DNA of 64,000 nucleotides from Sphingobium scionense (GTDB lineage: Bacteria; Pseudomonadota; Alphaproteobacteria; Sphingomonadales; Sphingomonadaceae), in NCBI RefSeq assembly GCF_014197035.1, contig NZ_JACIEU010000003.1, forward strand, positions 248,001 to 312,000. The letters are read 5' to 3'. The position numbers and the translations under genes are program-made. This document shows positions 1-11,286 of this stretch, piece after piece. The notes beneath the pieces were generated by a model. It was given only the letters and a program-made list of their open reading frames with translations, did no database searches and had not been told where the DNA came from. Numbering within the stretch: position 1 is the first letter of the stretch; every line of letters starts with the position of its first letter.

Positions 1-42
1 GACGTGACCGGCCGTATCCAGTCGCGCGTCTCGGCGGCCTGA
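1..42 (+). CDS. C-terminal end of an upstream gene (partial)
   Basis: Frame 1 reads 13 codons (ending RVSAA) and then TGA at 40-42, 36 bp before the next start codon. It is probably the tail of a gene that begins outside the window and is co-transcribed with the LLM oxidoreductase. There is too little sequence to name a family, and chance remains possible. Confidence 0.35.
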   Translation, partial: DVTGRIQSRVSAA

Positions 43-78
43 ACCAACAACAGATAATCGGGAAGAGGAACCCAAAGG

Positions 79-1086
79 GTGCAGTTGAACCTTCGTTACG
101 ACATGAACCGGCCGGATTTCGGCGCGCCGCATCCCGTGCTCTACCGCACTGCGATCGAGCAGGCACAATGGGCCGACAAGCTGGGCTTTACCCAGGTGTT
201 CCTGGCCGAGCATCATGGCGCGGAGGGCGGCTATTGCCCGTCCTCCATGGTGCAGGCGGCGTCTATTCTGGGCGCGACGGAGAATATCGTTACGCATCTG
301 TCGGCGCTGGTCGTGACCATGCATGATCCGCTGCGGCTGGCCGAAGATCTGGCGGTGCTGGACAATATCGCGCCCGGCCGCGTGTGGCTGACCGCCGGCA
401 TGGGCTATCGCCCGCATGAGTTCGAGATGTTCGGCAAGGACATCGCCAAGCGGCTGGCGATCATGAACGAGGCGATGGCCACGCTGAAGCAGGCCTGGAT
501 CGGCGAACCGTTCGAGTTTCGCGAACGCACCGTGCGGGTGACGCCGGCGCCGGCGAGCCCGGGTGGCCCCAAAATCTACATGGGCGGGTCGACCGACAAG
601 TCGGCGATCCGCGCAGCCAAGGGCGGCTATCAATATTTCCCCGGCCATCCCGACCTGTTCACCCTCTACAAGGAGGAGCGGGAAAAGGCCGGCTTCCCGC
701 CGCCGGAGGAACTGCGCAAGCCGGCGGCGAGCTTCCTCTATGTCTCCGACGATCCGGACCGCGACTGGCCGCTGGTGGCGCCGCATGTCGCCTATGCGAC
801 CAACGCCTATGCCGAATGGGCCAAGGAGCGCGGCACCGGCCAGACACGCTACCAGCCCGCCGAAACGATCGAGGGGCTGAAGGCGATGCCGAACATCAAG
901 GTGCTGACGCCCGACGAATGTTTCGAATATCTCAAGGGGCTGGGCCGGGGCACGGCCGTCACCTTCCACGCGCTGCTGGGCGGGCTGGACCCGGAAGTGT
1001 CGTGGCGCAGCCTGCGCCTGTTCGAGAAGGAAGTGCTGCCGCGCCTGCGCGCCGAGCCGGGCCTGCTGGAAAATCCGGGAGAATGA
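79..1086 (+). CDS. LLM-class (luciferase-like) flavin/F420-dependent oxidoreductase
   Basis: A 335-residue TIM-barrel protein of the bacterial luciferase-like family. Members use reduced FMN or coenzyme F420 for monooxygenation or hydride transfer. The AEHHG motif at residues 43-47 and the later stretch around NIAPGRVWLTAGMG are typical of the family, and the length is normal. The GTG start at 79 follows a purine-rich ribosome site (GGAAGAGGA, 61-69). The cofactor cannot be read from sequence. A complete F420 biosynthesis set lies 15 kb downstream in the same catabolic region, so F420 is the more interesting possibility, and FMN is the alternative. The gene leads a tight plus-strand unit with a SnoaL-like protein and an MDR reductase. 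Confidence 0.85.
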   Translation: MQLNLRYDMNRPDFGAPHPVLYRTAIEQAQWADKLGFTQVFLAEHHGAEGGYCPSSMVQAASILGATENIVTHLSALVVTMHDPLRLAEDLAVLDNIAPGRVWLTAGMGYRPHEFEMFGKDIAKRLAIMNEAMATLKQAWIGEPFEFRERTVRVTPAPASPGGPKIYMGGSTDKSAIRAAKGGYQYFPGHPDLFTLYKEEREKAGFPPPEELRKPAASFLYVSDDPDRDWPLVAPHVAYATNAYAEWAKERGTGQTRYQPAETIEGLKAMPNIKVLTPDECFEYLKGLGRGTAVTFHALLGGLDPEVSWRSLRLFEKEVLPRLRAEPGLLENPGE

Positions 1087-1088
1087 GC

Positions 1089-1727
1089 ATGGAAGAACAC
1101 AATCGTCGCGGTACGCTGGTCGCCATGCTGGCGCTGCCGATCGGCATGGCTGCGGCTGCCGAAGCGTCGGCCGCGCCCAAGGGAAAGGGGAGCGGCATGG
1201 ACATGGCCCAGCGGCTTGACATCATCGAGTCCAAGCAGGCGATCACCGAACTCCTCTATGCCTATGCGCGGGCCAATGACCGGGCGGACGAGGCGCTGCT
1301 GCGATCGCTGTTCTGGCCGGAATCGACGCACAAGCATGGCAAGTTCGAGGGCAAGTCTTCCGATTTCGTCGGCTTCGCCTTCAAGATCGTGTCGACGCTG
1401 AAATATGCCTGCCACCACATCACCAATGTCTCGGTCGATGTGAAGGGGGACAAGGCCTTTTCCGAATGCTATTATTTCGCGCAGCATCGGCGCGACCGCA
1501 AGGACGGCGGGGGCGAGGAGGATGTCTTCTTCCAGGGCCGCTATCTCGACGATCTGGAGCGGCGAAACGGGGTGTGGAAGATCATCCGTCGCCGGGGCCT
1601 GTCCGACTATACCTCGCCGCCCGAACCGGCGCAGACGCCCTATGCCGACTGGCCGGCGGGGCAGCATAGCGAGAAATATCCGAGCGACGATTATTACAAG
1701 ATGCGCCAGCAGTTTCAGGGCAGCTAA
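1089..1727 (+). CDS. SnoaL-like (NTF2-fold) protein with export signal
   Basis: A protein of 212 residues. The N-terminus (MEEHNRRGTLVAML, then an Ala-rich hydrophobic run ending near ASAAP) looks like a secretion signal, possibly twin-arginine because of the NRRGTLV stretch. The rest (DIIESKQAITELLYAYARAND onward) is a SnoaL-like/ring-hydroxylase-beta-like NTF2 fold, a scaffold used for small polyketide cyclases, dehydratases and isomerases. The function is unknown. An ATG at 1083 overlaps the previous stop, but the ATG at 1089 sits 6 nt after GGGAGA and is preferred. It is translationally packed between the LLM enzyme and the MDR reductase. Confidence 0.75.
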   Translation: MEEHNRRGTLVAMLALPIGMAAAAEASAAPKGKGSGMDMAQRLDIIESKQAITELLYAYARANDRADEALLRSLFWPESTHKHGKFEGKSSDFVGFAFKIVSTLKYACHHITNVSVDVKGDKAFSECYYFAQHRRDRKDGGGEEDVFFQGRYLDDLERRNGVWKIIRRRGLSDYTSPPEPAQTPYADWPAGQHSEKYPSDDYYKMRQQFQGS

Positions 1728-1730
1728 TCC

Positions 1731-2708
1731 GTGCGGGCGCTGATGTGCGAGGCGCATGGCGCGCCCGAGCAACTGGCGTTCCGTGATGTGCCCGTGCCCC
1801 AGCCGGGGCCGGGCGAGATCAGGCTGGCGGTGCGGGCGGCGAGCGTCAATTTCCCCGACGCGCTGATGATCCGGAATCTCTACCAGACCAAGCCGCCCTT
1901 GCCCTTCATCCCCGGCGGCGAGGCGGCAGGCGTGGTCGATGCGATCGGCGAAGGCGTCAGCGGCTTTCGCATCGGCGACCGGGTGGCGGCGATCCCGTTC
2001 CAGGGCGCCTTTGCCGAGCAGGCGGTGGCGCCGGCCTTCCGCACCAGCATCATTCCCGACGCGATGGGCTTCGACGTCGCGGCCGGTTTCACCATGGTCT
2101 ATGCGACGGCGCTGCACGGGCTGCGCCAGCGCGGGCGGTTGCAGGCGGGCGAGACGCTGCTGGTGCTGGGCGCTGCGGGCGGCGTGGGACTGGCGGCGGT
2201 GGAGATCGGCAAGCGCATGGGTGCGCGGGTGATCGCGGCGGCGTCCAGCGCGGAGAAGCTGGATCTGGCGCGGGCGCATGGCGCGGACGAGACAGTGAAT
2301 TATGCGGAGGTCGACATCAAACAGGCGGTGAAGGCGCTGGCCGGGGAGCGCGGCGTCGATGTGATCTTCGATCCGGTCGGTGGCGATCTGGCCGAGCCGG
2401 CCTTCCGCACCATGGGCTGGGACGGGCGCTATCTGGTGGTCGGCTTTGCCGCCGGGACAATTCCGGCGATCCCATTGAACCTGCCACTGGTGAAGACGGC
2501 GTCGATCGTCGGCGTGACATGGGGGATGCATAGCCGGCGCGAGCCGGACATCCATGCCGCCAATATGGCGCAGCTTTATGACTGGTATGAACAGGGCGGA
2601 TTGCGGCCGGCGATCGGCGCGCGCTTCGGCTTTGACGAGAGCCGGGAAGCGATCCGCTGGATCATGGACCGCAAGGCGCAGGGCAAGGTGGTGATCGAGA
2701 TGGCCTGA
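1731..2708 (+). CDS. MDR-superfamily NADPH:quinone reductase-like oxidoreductase
   Basis: A zinc-free medium-chain dehydrogenase/reductase of 325 residues. It has an N-terminal GroES-like domain and a Rossmann domain with nucleotide motif AAGGVG at residues 148-153. The sequence resembles quinone oxidoreductases and enoyl reductases that reduce a conjugated C=C with NADPH. It starts with GTG three bases after the stop of the SnoaL-like gene, so it is part of the same short operon. The substrate is not evident. Reduction of an enone or enoyl-CoA intermediate is an inference from the setting. Confidence 0.85.
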   Translation: MRALMCEAHGAPEQLAFRDVPVPQPGPGEIRLAVRAASVNFPDALMIRNLYQTKPPLPFIPGGEAAGVVDAIGEGVSGFRIGDRVAAIPFQGAFAEQAVAPAFRTSIIPDAMGFDVAAGFTMVYATALHGLRQRGRLQAGETLLVLGAAGGVGLAAVEIGKRMGARVIAAASSAEKLDLARAHGADETVNYAEVDIKQAVKALAGERGVDVIFDPVGGDLAEPAFRTMGWDGRYLVVGFAAGTIPAIPLNLPLVKTASIVGVTWGMHSRREPDIHAANMAQLYDWYEQGGLRPAIGARFGFDESREAIRWIMDRKAQGKVVIEMA

Positions 2709-2772
2709 TTGGGTCATTACAGGGTCAGGCTCAGGTCATGGCCGCGAAGTTCACACCGTTGATTATCGAAAA

Positions 2773-2806
2773 TTTGGGCGGTTTGAAGCGCAAACGCGCC
2801 GCCAAA
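2773..2806. terminator. Bulged stem-loop between convergent genes
   Basis: TTTGG/CCAAA outer pairs and a GTTTG/CAAAC inner stem around AAGCG form an imperfect hairpin. On the minus strand it is followed by a T-rich stretch (AAATTTTCG), as expected for a weak terminator of the long minus-strand operon that ends at 2963. Confidence 0.35.
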
Positions 2807-2890
2807 GTCACGCCGACGCGACAGTCACGCGACATTGGGGTCACGCCCGCGCGCCTGTGACGCGACACGAACGCGCCTGTTGGGTCACGC
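2807..2890. repeat. Iterated GTCACGC heptamers
   Basis: GTCACGC occurs at 2807, 2824, 2840 and 2884, and the variant GTGACGC at 2857. The first three are spaced 17 and 16 bp, close to one and a half helical turns. GCGCCTGT also repeats at 2851 and 2873. The block lies in the 254-bp gap between two convergent genes, where no promoter is needed, so its purpose is unclear. Confidence 0.6.
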
Positions 2891-2962
2891 ATGTATTGAA
2901 GCAGATCGGCTGGTCCATCGCAGAATATGGAGCAGAAAAGTGCGCAGTAGGAAAGCGGTGCG

Positions 2963-4018
2963 TCAGTCGGTCGGCCAGTTGGCGAGCGGGGCGCCGGCGA
3001 TGGCGGTGCGGGCCTGGACGATCATGCCCTTGCCGCGCGAGACGACATAGAGGGTGCGACGATCCGGTCCGCCCCAGCAGAGATTGGTCGGCATCGCGAT
3101 CTTTTCGCCGGCGGGATCATGCAGGATGTCGATCTGGCGACCTTGTGGCGTCAGCGCGACCAGCCGGTTGGAAAAGGGCAGGGTGATCCAGAGATTGCCG
3201 GCCATGTCGAAGGCGATGCCGTCGCAATAGCCGAGTGCTGCCTTTTCCTGCGGGGGCAGAGCGAGGATCGCCTTGACCGTCTGGTCGGGGAAAACGCTGC
3301 CCAGTTGCGGGCCGAAATCCTGCGGGTCGGCAAGGGTGCCGTCGGCGTTGCGGCGCCAGCGGCGGATGCGGCCTTCGGCGGTCAGCGAGGCATAGAGATG
3401 GCGTTCGTCCCGGTCGAGGCAGAGGCCGTTGACCCCGCGCAGGTCGCGCGCGACGATCGCGGCGCTGCCGTCGGGCCGGACCATGTAGATGAAACCGGCC
3501 GGCGTGGTGGTGCCGATATTGGCGACCGGACCCCAACTGCTGTGGGTGCAATAGATGCAGCCATCACGCGCGGTGGTGGGGCCGTTGGAGGCGACAAGTT
3601 GGCGCCCCTCCAGTTCCGAGACGAGCGTTTCGACCGTGCCGGTTTCGAGGCTGATGCGCTGTAGCGGGCCGGGCTGCTGCTGGAGCAGGCCCATATTCGC
3701 GACGATGACGCGGCCCCGCGCATCGACGGCGACGCCATTGGCGGCGAGCGGCGCGCCGACCTGCCGCAGCGGCTGGCCGGGCGCCAGCACGCCGATCGCG
3801 CCGCCGCTGTTGGACAGGAACAGGCGGCCGTCGGGGGCGCTGGCGACACCCTCGGCATGGTCGAGACCGTCGATGACCAGGCTGAAATCGGCCGGGGTCA
3901 GGGGTGCCGGGACCGTGGAGGCACGCGGCGTACCGGCGCGGGTGCAGCCGGCGAGCGCCAGCGCCGCGCCGCCCAGCATGGCCGTGCGCCGGTCGACCGC
4001 CCTGTTAGCGGCCATCAT
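2963..4018 (-). CDS. SMP-30/gluconolactonase-like beta-propeller lipoprotein
   Basis: A protein of 351 residues. The N-terminus has a twin-arginine-like stretch (DRRTAMLGGAALALAGC) that ends in a lipobox Cys near residue 25, suggesting an exported, lipid-anchored protein. The body is an SMP-30/strictosidine-synthase-like six-bladed propeller, a fold that hydrolyses lactones with a divalent metal. It is the last gene of the ten-gene minus-strand operon and overlaps the DUF35 gene by 4 bp. A periplasmic lactonase that opens a ring before import would suit a pathway through 4-hydroxyacids, but that is inference. A non-enzymatic propeller is the alternative. Confidence 0.75.
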   Translation of the reverse strand: MMAANRAVDRRTAMLGGAALALAGCTRAGTPRASTVPAPLTPADFSLVIDGLDHAEGVASAPDGRLFLSNSGGAIGVLAPGQPLRQVGAPLAANGVAVDARGRVIVANMGLLQQQPGPLQRISLETGTVETLVSELEGRQLVASNGPTTARDGCIYCTHSSWGPVANIGTTTPAGFIYMVRPDGSAAIVARDLRGVNGLCLDRDERHLYASLTAEGRIRRWRRNADGTLADPQDFGPQLGSVFPDQTVKAILALPPQEKAALGYCDGIAFDMAGNLWITLPFSNRLVALTPQGRQIDILHDPAGEKIAMPTNLCWGGPDRRTLYVVSRGKGMIVQARTAIAGAPLANWPTD

Positions 4019-4434
4019 CTGCGGACCGGCGCGAAGCCGGCGATGCGGTGATCGCCCGCCTCGACCGGGCGGAAGTGCAGGCGCATGTCGCAGGCCGGCT
4101 CCACGCCGTCGTCATCGACCAATATGCCAGCGATCCGCACGCCCGGCGCATCGTCCGGCTCGAACAGGATGACGGTGTAAGGGACTTCAGCCTTGTGGTC
4201 GCCAGGCAGTAGGCTGCGGATCACGGTGGTGAAGCTATAGGCCTTGCCCTCGGCCGAGACCGGGCGCCATTCCAGCACGGCATCGGGCCTTCCGGGGACG
4301 ACTTCGGGCGGATACCAGACCCATTCGCCGGTTTCGGCGTCGGCGGTGATGCGCAGTTCGCCGGCATCGAGACCGTCATAGAAGCCCTGGAACAACGGGT
4401 CTTCCAGATGGACGGGATAGATGGGAATGCCCAT
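4015..4434 (-). CDS. DUF35-type OB-fold protein lacking zinc-ribbon cysteines
   Basis: A protein of 139 residues of the DUF35/OB-fold acyl-CoA-associated family. These proteins usually carry an N-terminal rubredoxin-like zinc ribbon and bind a thiolase-like partner. In this copy the ribbon region (DAETGEWVWYPPE) has no CxxC pairs, and the only Cys is late (EPACDMR), so metal binding is probably lost. The gene follows the thiolase-like gene by 2 bp. The pair resembles Ltp2-ChsH2 of steroid side-chain catabolism, where DUF35 is needed for retro-aldol cleavage of a tertiary beta-hydroxyacyl-CoA. Confidence 0.78.
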   Translation of the reverse strand: MGIPIYPVHLEDPLFQGFYDGLDAGELRITADAETGEWVWYPPEVVPGRPDAVLEWRPVSAEGKAYSFTTVIRSLLPGDHKAEVPYTVILFEPDDAPGVRIAGILVDDDGVEPACDMRLHFRPVEAGDHRIAGFAPVRR

Positions 4435-4436
4435 GG

Positions 4437-5584
4437 TCAGTCCCTCGCAAGGATGGTGGTGGAATGATTATTGCCGCCCAGGCCCGCGACCGCGCAGAGG
4501 CGGGCGTCGGGCACCTGGCGGTCGCCCTCCTGCCCGCGCAACTGGCGCACCGCCTCGATCAGCAGGTTGATGCCGGGGACATAGCCGCCCGACATATGGC
4601 CGCCGCTGGTGTTGATCGGCATCCGCCCGCCCGGTTTGGCATGGCCGGCGGCGTAGAAGCGCGCGCCTTCGCCGCGATCGCACAGGCCGAGCATCTCGGT
4701 CTGGACGATCGCCGAGATGGAGAAGCCATCATAGACCTGGGCAAGGTTCAGATCCTTGGGATCGACGCCGGCCATGGCATAGGCCTGCGCCGCCGAGTCC
4801 CAGCCGGGATAGTCGAAGGTGCAGGGTTTCTGCGTGAACAGCACACCATGGGGATAGTTGTTGTAGCCTATGCCGACGCCCTGCACCGATATCACCGGAT
4901 GGGGCAGGTCGCGGGCGGCTTCCACCGCGCTCACCACATAGGCGCCGCCGCCATCGGTGGTGAGGCAGCAGTCGGCGACGCGCAGCGGGGTCGCGATCAT
5001 CGGCGTCTGGCGATAGGTTTCGAGGTCCATCGGGTCACGCTTCTGCGCGCTCGGCGTCAGCGCTGCCCAGGCGCGGTATGTCATCGACACGGACGCGAGT
5101 TCCTCCTCGGTCATGCCGAATTCATGGGCGTAGCGATTGGCCATGGTGGCGAAATAGGTGGGTTGGCCGAAGAAGCCGGCGGGCATTTCCAGCCCGGCCT
5201 TCTGCGGCTCGCGCGCGTGGAAGCCATAGACGCCGCCCGGCTTGGTCGAGCGGATGGCGTAGGGGACGAGGACATGGCGGGCGAGCCCGGCCTCGATCGC
5301 CAACTGCGCCAGCCGCAGCGCGTCGCCGGTGGTGGCGGTGCCGCCCGCCGTGTCGGCGACGGCGGTGAAGCGCCGGGTGGCGGCGCCGATCGCATGGGCG
5401 ACCTCCTCCGACGGGTGGCCGACATATTTGTTGCTGACATGGCCGTCGATATCGGCGGGGGTAAGGCCCGCATCGGCGATCGCGGCCAGGCTGGCGCGCG
5501 TCATCATCTGCATCACCGTTTCCTCGCCCTTGCGCAGGAAAGCGGTTTCGCCAATGCCGGTGATGGCGATCTTGTTGCCCTTCA

Positions 5585-5588
<4 letters not shown>
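4437..5588 (-). CDS. Thiolase-like (SCP-x/Ltp2-type) protein, probable acyl-CoA aldolase
   Basis: A 383-residue thiolase-fold protein of the lipid-transfer (SCP-x) subgroup. Where true thiolases have the nucleophilic Cys it reads ADTAGGTATTG (residues 79-88), with no Cys. The C-terminal half has NTSGGHMSGG instead of the classical GHP motif. Loss of the nucleophile argues against thiolysis and for an aldolase role like Ltp2. That role is inferred from the missing Cys and the adjacent DUF35 gene. It overlaps the FadB-like gene by 4 bp, so hydration/oxidation and C-C cleavage appear coupled. Confidence 0.8.
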
Positions 5589-7646
<2,058 letters not shown>

Positions 7647-7660
<14 letters not shown>

Positions 7661-9734
7661 TCAAGCCTCTGTGCGTTTGGGCGCCCGGCTGGCCGGCGGA
7701 TTGCGCGGCCAGCACCTGACGGGCGCGTTGGCGGAAATAATGCTGGAGCCCGGCGATCTCTTCGTCGGTGAGTTCCTGGAAGCGCGGCATGCCCCGTTCG
7801 CGCAGGATGCCGTTGTGCAGCACATCCTTCATGCTGGCGGTGTCGAGCGGGACGCCCGACTGGAGCAGGTCCGGCGCGGCGCCGCCCGACACGGCGTTGG
7901 CGCCATGGCAGATGGAGCAGCGCTGGCCAAAGACGGTGGCGCCGATGGCGGCCTTGGCCGGATCGATGGCGAAGGCGGGATCGTCGATCACCGGCATGTC
8001 GACGGGATCGACTTTCGGCAGCGCCGCCTTGCCATCGAGGGCGAAGGTCAGGACGCGCCATTGCTGGGTGCGGTAATTCCATTCGCGCGGCAGGCCGATC
8101 GCGCTGGGGAAACGGGAGCCGGCGATCACCGTCACATATTGCTTGCCGCGGGCGCGATAGCTGATCGGCTGGGCCATCACGGCGGTCTGGGCGTCGAACG
8201 ACCAGAGCGGCTTGCCGCTGGTGGCGGTATAGGCGACGAACTTGCCGCCGGCATTGCCCTGGAACAGCAGGTTGCCGGCGGTGGTCGCGGTGCCGCCGCC
8301 GCCGCGCAGGCCGGGCATCGGGATGCGCCAGGCCTCGCTCTGCGTCACCGGGTTCCAGGCGAGCAGGAAGCTGGTGGCGGGACGATCGGGCGTGACGCCG
8401 GGCGGCGGCGCACCGGTGCCGACGCTGATGCGCTGGCCATCGAGATGCTTCCAGCCCTGCAGCGGTTCGGCCGGGTCGATATAGACGCGGCCCTGATCCA
8501 TCGTCGGGATATAGACAAGGCCGCTGCCCGGATTGAAGGACATCGCCTCGATATTATGGGCGCCGAAGGGCGAGGGGTAGACGATCGCCGCCTTGCCGCC
8601 GGGATAGCGGGCAGAGGGGTTCTCGATCGGCCGGCCGCTCTTCACGTCGATGCCGCTGGCCCAGCTGACCGGCACGATGTTGCGGGCGGAGATCAGCTTT
8701 CCGGTGGCGCGGTCGATGACGTAGAAGAAGCCGTTCTTGGGCGCGTGCATCAGCACGTCGCGGTCCTGTCCGTCGATCTTCAGCCGGGCGAGTTCCATGT
8801 CCATCGCCGAGTTGAAGTCCCAGGTTTCACCCGGATTGGTCTGATAGTGCCAGACATATTCGCCGGTGTCGGCATCGAGCGCGACGATCGAGCAGAGGAA
8901 GAGATTGTCGCCCCCGCCCGGACTGCGGATCTTCTGGTTCCAGGGGGAGCCATTGCCGACGCCGATATAGATGCGGTTATATTTGGGGTCATAGGCCATG
9001 GCGTTCCAGGCGGTGCCGCCGCCGCCATATTTCCACCACTCGCCGGTCCAGGTCCTGGCGGCCATCGCCATCGCCTTGTTCTCGAAGCCGAGCTTGGGGT
9101 CGCCGGGCACGGTGTGGAAGCGCCAGAGCTGCTTCCCCGTCTTCTGGTCATAGGCGGTGACATAGCCGCGGATCGGCGCGAAATCGGCGCCGCCATGGCC
9201 GATCAAGACCTTGCCGTTGAACACCCAGGGCGCGCCGCTGATATAGCGTTCGTCATCCTTGCCGATGGTCTGGGTGGACCAGAGCTTGTGCCCGGTGCGG
9301 GCGTTGATGGCGATCAGCCGGCCGTCGATCGTGCCGACATAGACGGCGCCATTGTCATAGGCGATGCCGCGACTGCCCCAGGCGCCGCGCATCTTCTGGT
9401 CGGCGACCTTCCAGCTTTGCGGATCATAGGTCCACAATTCATGGCCGGTAGTGGCGTCGACCGCGTGGACGACGCTGTAGCCCGAAGCATAATAGAGAAT
9501 GCCGTCGACCGCGATCGGCGCGGTCAGGCTGGAGCCGCCGCCGTCGATATCCTGATACCAGGCGAGGCCGAGCCGGCCGACATTATGGTCGTTGATGTCC
9601 TTCAGCGGGCTGTAGTGATTTTCGTCGATGCCGCCATAGCCGGGCCAGTCGGTGCCGTCGCGCCGGGCCTGGCCGGAGGGCGCGCAGGCCGCGAGCAGGG
9701 CCAGAAGCGGCAGAGTGAGGGACGCAACGCGCAT
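7647..9734 (-). CDS. PQQ-dependent alcohol dehydrogenase with C-terminal cytochrome c domain, lipoprotein
   Basis: A quinohemoprotein of 695 residues: lipoprotein signal (MRVASLTLPLLALLAAC), an eight-bladed PQQ propeller with repeated W/Y-G blade motifs, and a cytochrome c domain with heme site CSICH near the C-terminus. It would oxidise an alcohol in the periplasm and pass electrons to a soluble cytochrome such as the one at 27987-28373. The catalytic Asp lies in PGETWDFNS. The residue two positions later, Asp in lanthanide-dependent relatives, is Asn here. The vicinal Cys-Cys pair usual near the active site is absent (GAWGSRGIA at that place). ATG at 9734 starts a clean signal peptide 5 bp after the synthetase gene. 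Confidence 0.9.
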
Positions 9735-9739
9735 GAAGA

Positions 9740-11275
9740 TCAGCCCCCGATCGTCCGGTCGGACGGCCAGAAACGCTGGCGCAGTGCCTTCTTGTTGACC
9801 TTGCCCATGATGGTGCGGCCGATATCGTCGACCATCTCGTAACCGCGCGGGCATTTATAGCCGGCGAGGCTGGCGCGGCAGAAGGCGTTGAGTTCGTCGG
9901 CGCTCGGCGGATCGGCCGGATCGCGCGGGATGACCAGCGCGCGGGCTTCCTCGCCCATTTCCGCATTGGGGGCGGCGACCACGGCAATGTCGGCCACCTT
10001 GGGATGGCGCAGCAGCACATGTTCGGATTCCGCCGGATAGATGTTGACGCCGCCCGACACGATCATGTCGGACACGCGATCGGTGATGAAGAGATAGCCC
10101 GCATCATCGACATAGCCCATTTCGCCCAGGGTGAAGATGCCCGGCGCGATATGGGCGGCGGCGGTCTTTTCCGGATCGCCGCGATAGACGATGCCATGGC
10201 CGCTGGTGTCGCGGAAATAGACCTGGCCAACCTCGTTGGCGCCCAGCACCGCGCCATCATCGCCATAGATGACGGTTTCGAACGGGGCCAAGGCGCGGCC
10301 GACCGATCCGGGCCGCTCCAGCCATTCGGGCGAGGTGATGAAGGTGGTGGAGCCGGCTTCGGTGCCGCCATAGGCCTCCACCAGGACCGGGCCGAACCAG
10401 TCGATCATCGCCTGCTTGACGGCGCGGGGACAGGCCGCGCCGGTATGGGCGAGGCGCTGGATGCTGGAGATGTCATATTTCGCGCGCACCTCCTCCGGCA
10501 GAGCGAGCATGCGCTGGAAATGGGTGGGGACCATGACCGATCCGGCGACCCGATATTGCTCGATCAGCGCCAGCGCCTTTTCCGCGTCGAAATGCTCGAC
10601 CGTGATGAGGCTCATGCCGCCGAAGACGTTGCGGGCCATGCCGAGCGGGCCGGTATGGTAGAGCGGGCCGACGGCGATGCCGGGCGAGGGGGTGATGCGG
10701 GCGCGCACCGTTTCCGCAAGCGCCTGCACGGTGGCGACGCGCGGGAAATATTGCGGCGGGGTCTCGGTCGCCTTGGGCCGGCCGGTGGTGCCGGAGGTGT
10801 AATGGAGATGGGGCAGCGGAGCGACATTCGGGTCAGGCTCGGCGGTGGAGGCGGCGGCGAGCCACTCTTCCCAATGGATCACGCCTTCGTGGTCGGGGCA
10901 GCGCCAGCCGATGACGGTGGCGACGCCCGCCTCGGCCGCGGCGGCGAGGCCCGCCTCCATCGTTTCCGGGCCGACCAGCAGGGCGACGGCGCCGCTGTCC
11001 TTCAGGATATAGGCGGCCTCCGACGGGGTGAGATGGAAACTGACCGGGACGCTGGAAATGCCGGCCTCCAGACAGGCGACATAGGCGATCACGGTTTCGG
11101 CGCTGTTGGGCGCGAAGACGGCGACCCGGCGTTCGTGCAGGTCGAGGCCGTTTAGCGCATTGGCGGCGCGGTTGAGCCGATCGTCCAGTTGCAGCCAGTC
11201 GAGGGAGACGCGCTCGTCGGTCAGCGCCATGTCGGTGCGCCGGTCGGGCGCGACAGCCTGGAGGGTGAGAGACAT
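9740..11275 (-). CDS. AMP-dependent acyl-CoA synthetase/ligase
   Basis: A protein of 511 residues of the ANL adenylation superfamily. The P-loop-like motif HYTSGTTGRPKATE, the A5 motif EAYGGTEAG, the hinge region GEMGYVDDAGYLFITDR and the C-terminal catalytic Lys (GKVNKKAL) are all present. It would activate a free carboxylic acid with ATP and CoA. The reading frame stays open further upstream, but that part overlaps the MFS gene. The ATG at 11275 follows GAAAGGA by 6 nt and lies 11 bp after the MFS stop. In the operon it takes the place of LvaE in lva-type pathways. Confidence 0.92.
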   Translation of the reverse strand: MSLTLQAVAPDRRTDMALTDERVSLDWLQLDDRLNRAANALNGLDLHERRVAVFAPNSAETVIAYVACLEAGISSVPVSFHLTPSEAAYILKDSGAVALLVGPETMEAGLAAAAEAGVATVIGWRCPDHEGVIHWEEWLAAASTAEPDPNVAPLPHLHYTSGTTGRPKATETPPQYFPRVATVQALAETVRARITPSPGIAVGPLYHTGPLGMARNVFGGMSLITVEHFDAEKALALIEQYRVAGSVMVPTHFQRMLALPEEVRAKYDISSIQRLAHTGAACPRAVKQAMIDWFGPVLVEAYGGTEAGSTTFITSPEWLERPGSVGRALAPFETVIYGDDGAVLGANEVGQVYFRDTSGHGIVYRGDPEKTAAAHIAPGIFTLGEMGYVDDAGYLFITDRVSDMIVSGGVNIYPAESEHVLLRHPKVADIAVVAAPNAEMGEEARALVIPRDPADPPSADELNAFCRASLAGYKCPRGYEMVDDIGRTIMGKVNKKALRQRFWPSDRTIGG

Positions 11276-11286
11276 CGGGCGTCCTT

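Noticed and set aside
849..2717. Long open frame on the minus strand opposite the LLM, SnoaL and MDR genes
   Set aside because: It is antisense to three well-supported genes, has His/Arg/Asp-rich low-complexity composition typical of high-GC shadow frames and shows no family motif.
2807..2890. GTCACGC repeats as a CRISPR array
   Set aside because: The repeat unit is only 7 bp, the spacing is irregular and one copy is a variant; no cas gene is nearby.
2835..3186. Small plus-strand frames in and beyond the 2709-2962 gap
   Set aside because: They run into the antisense of the SMP-30-like gene, are Arg-rich and lack ribosome sites.
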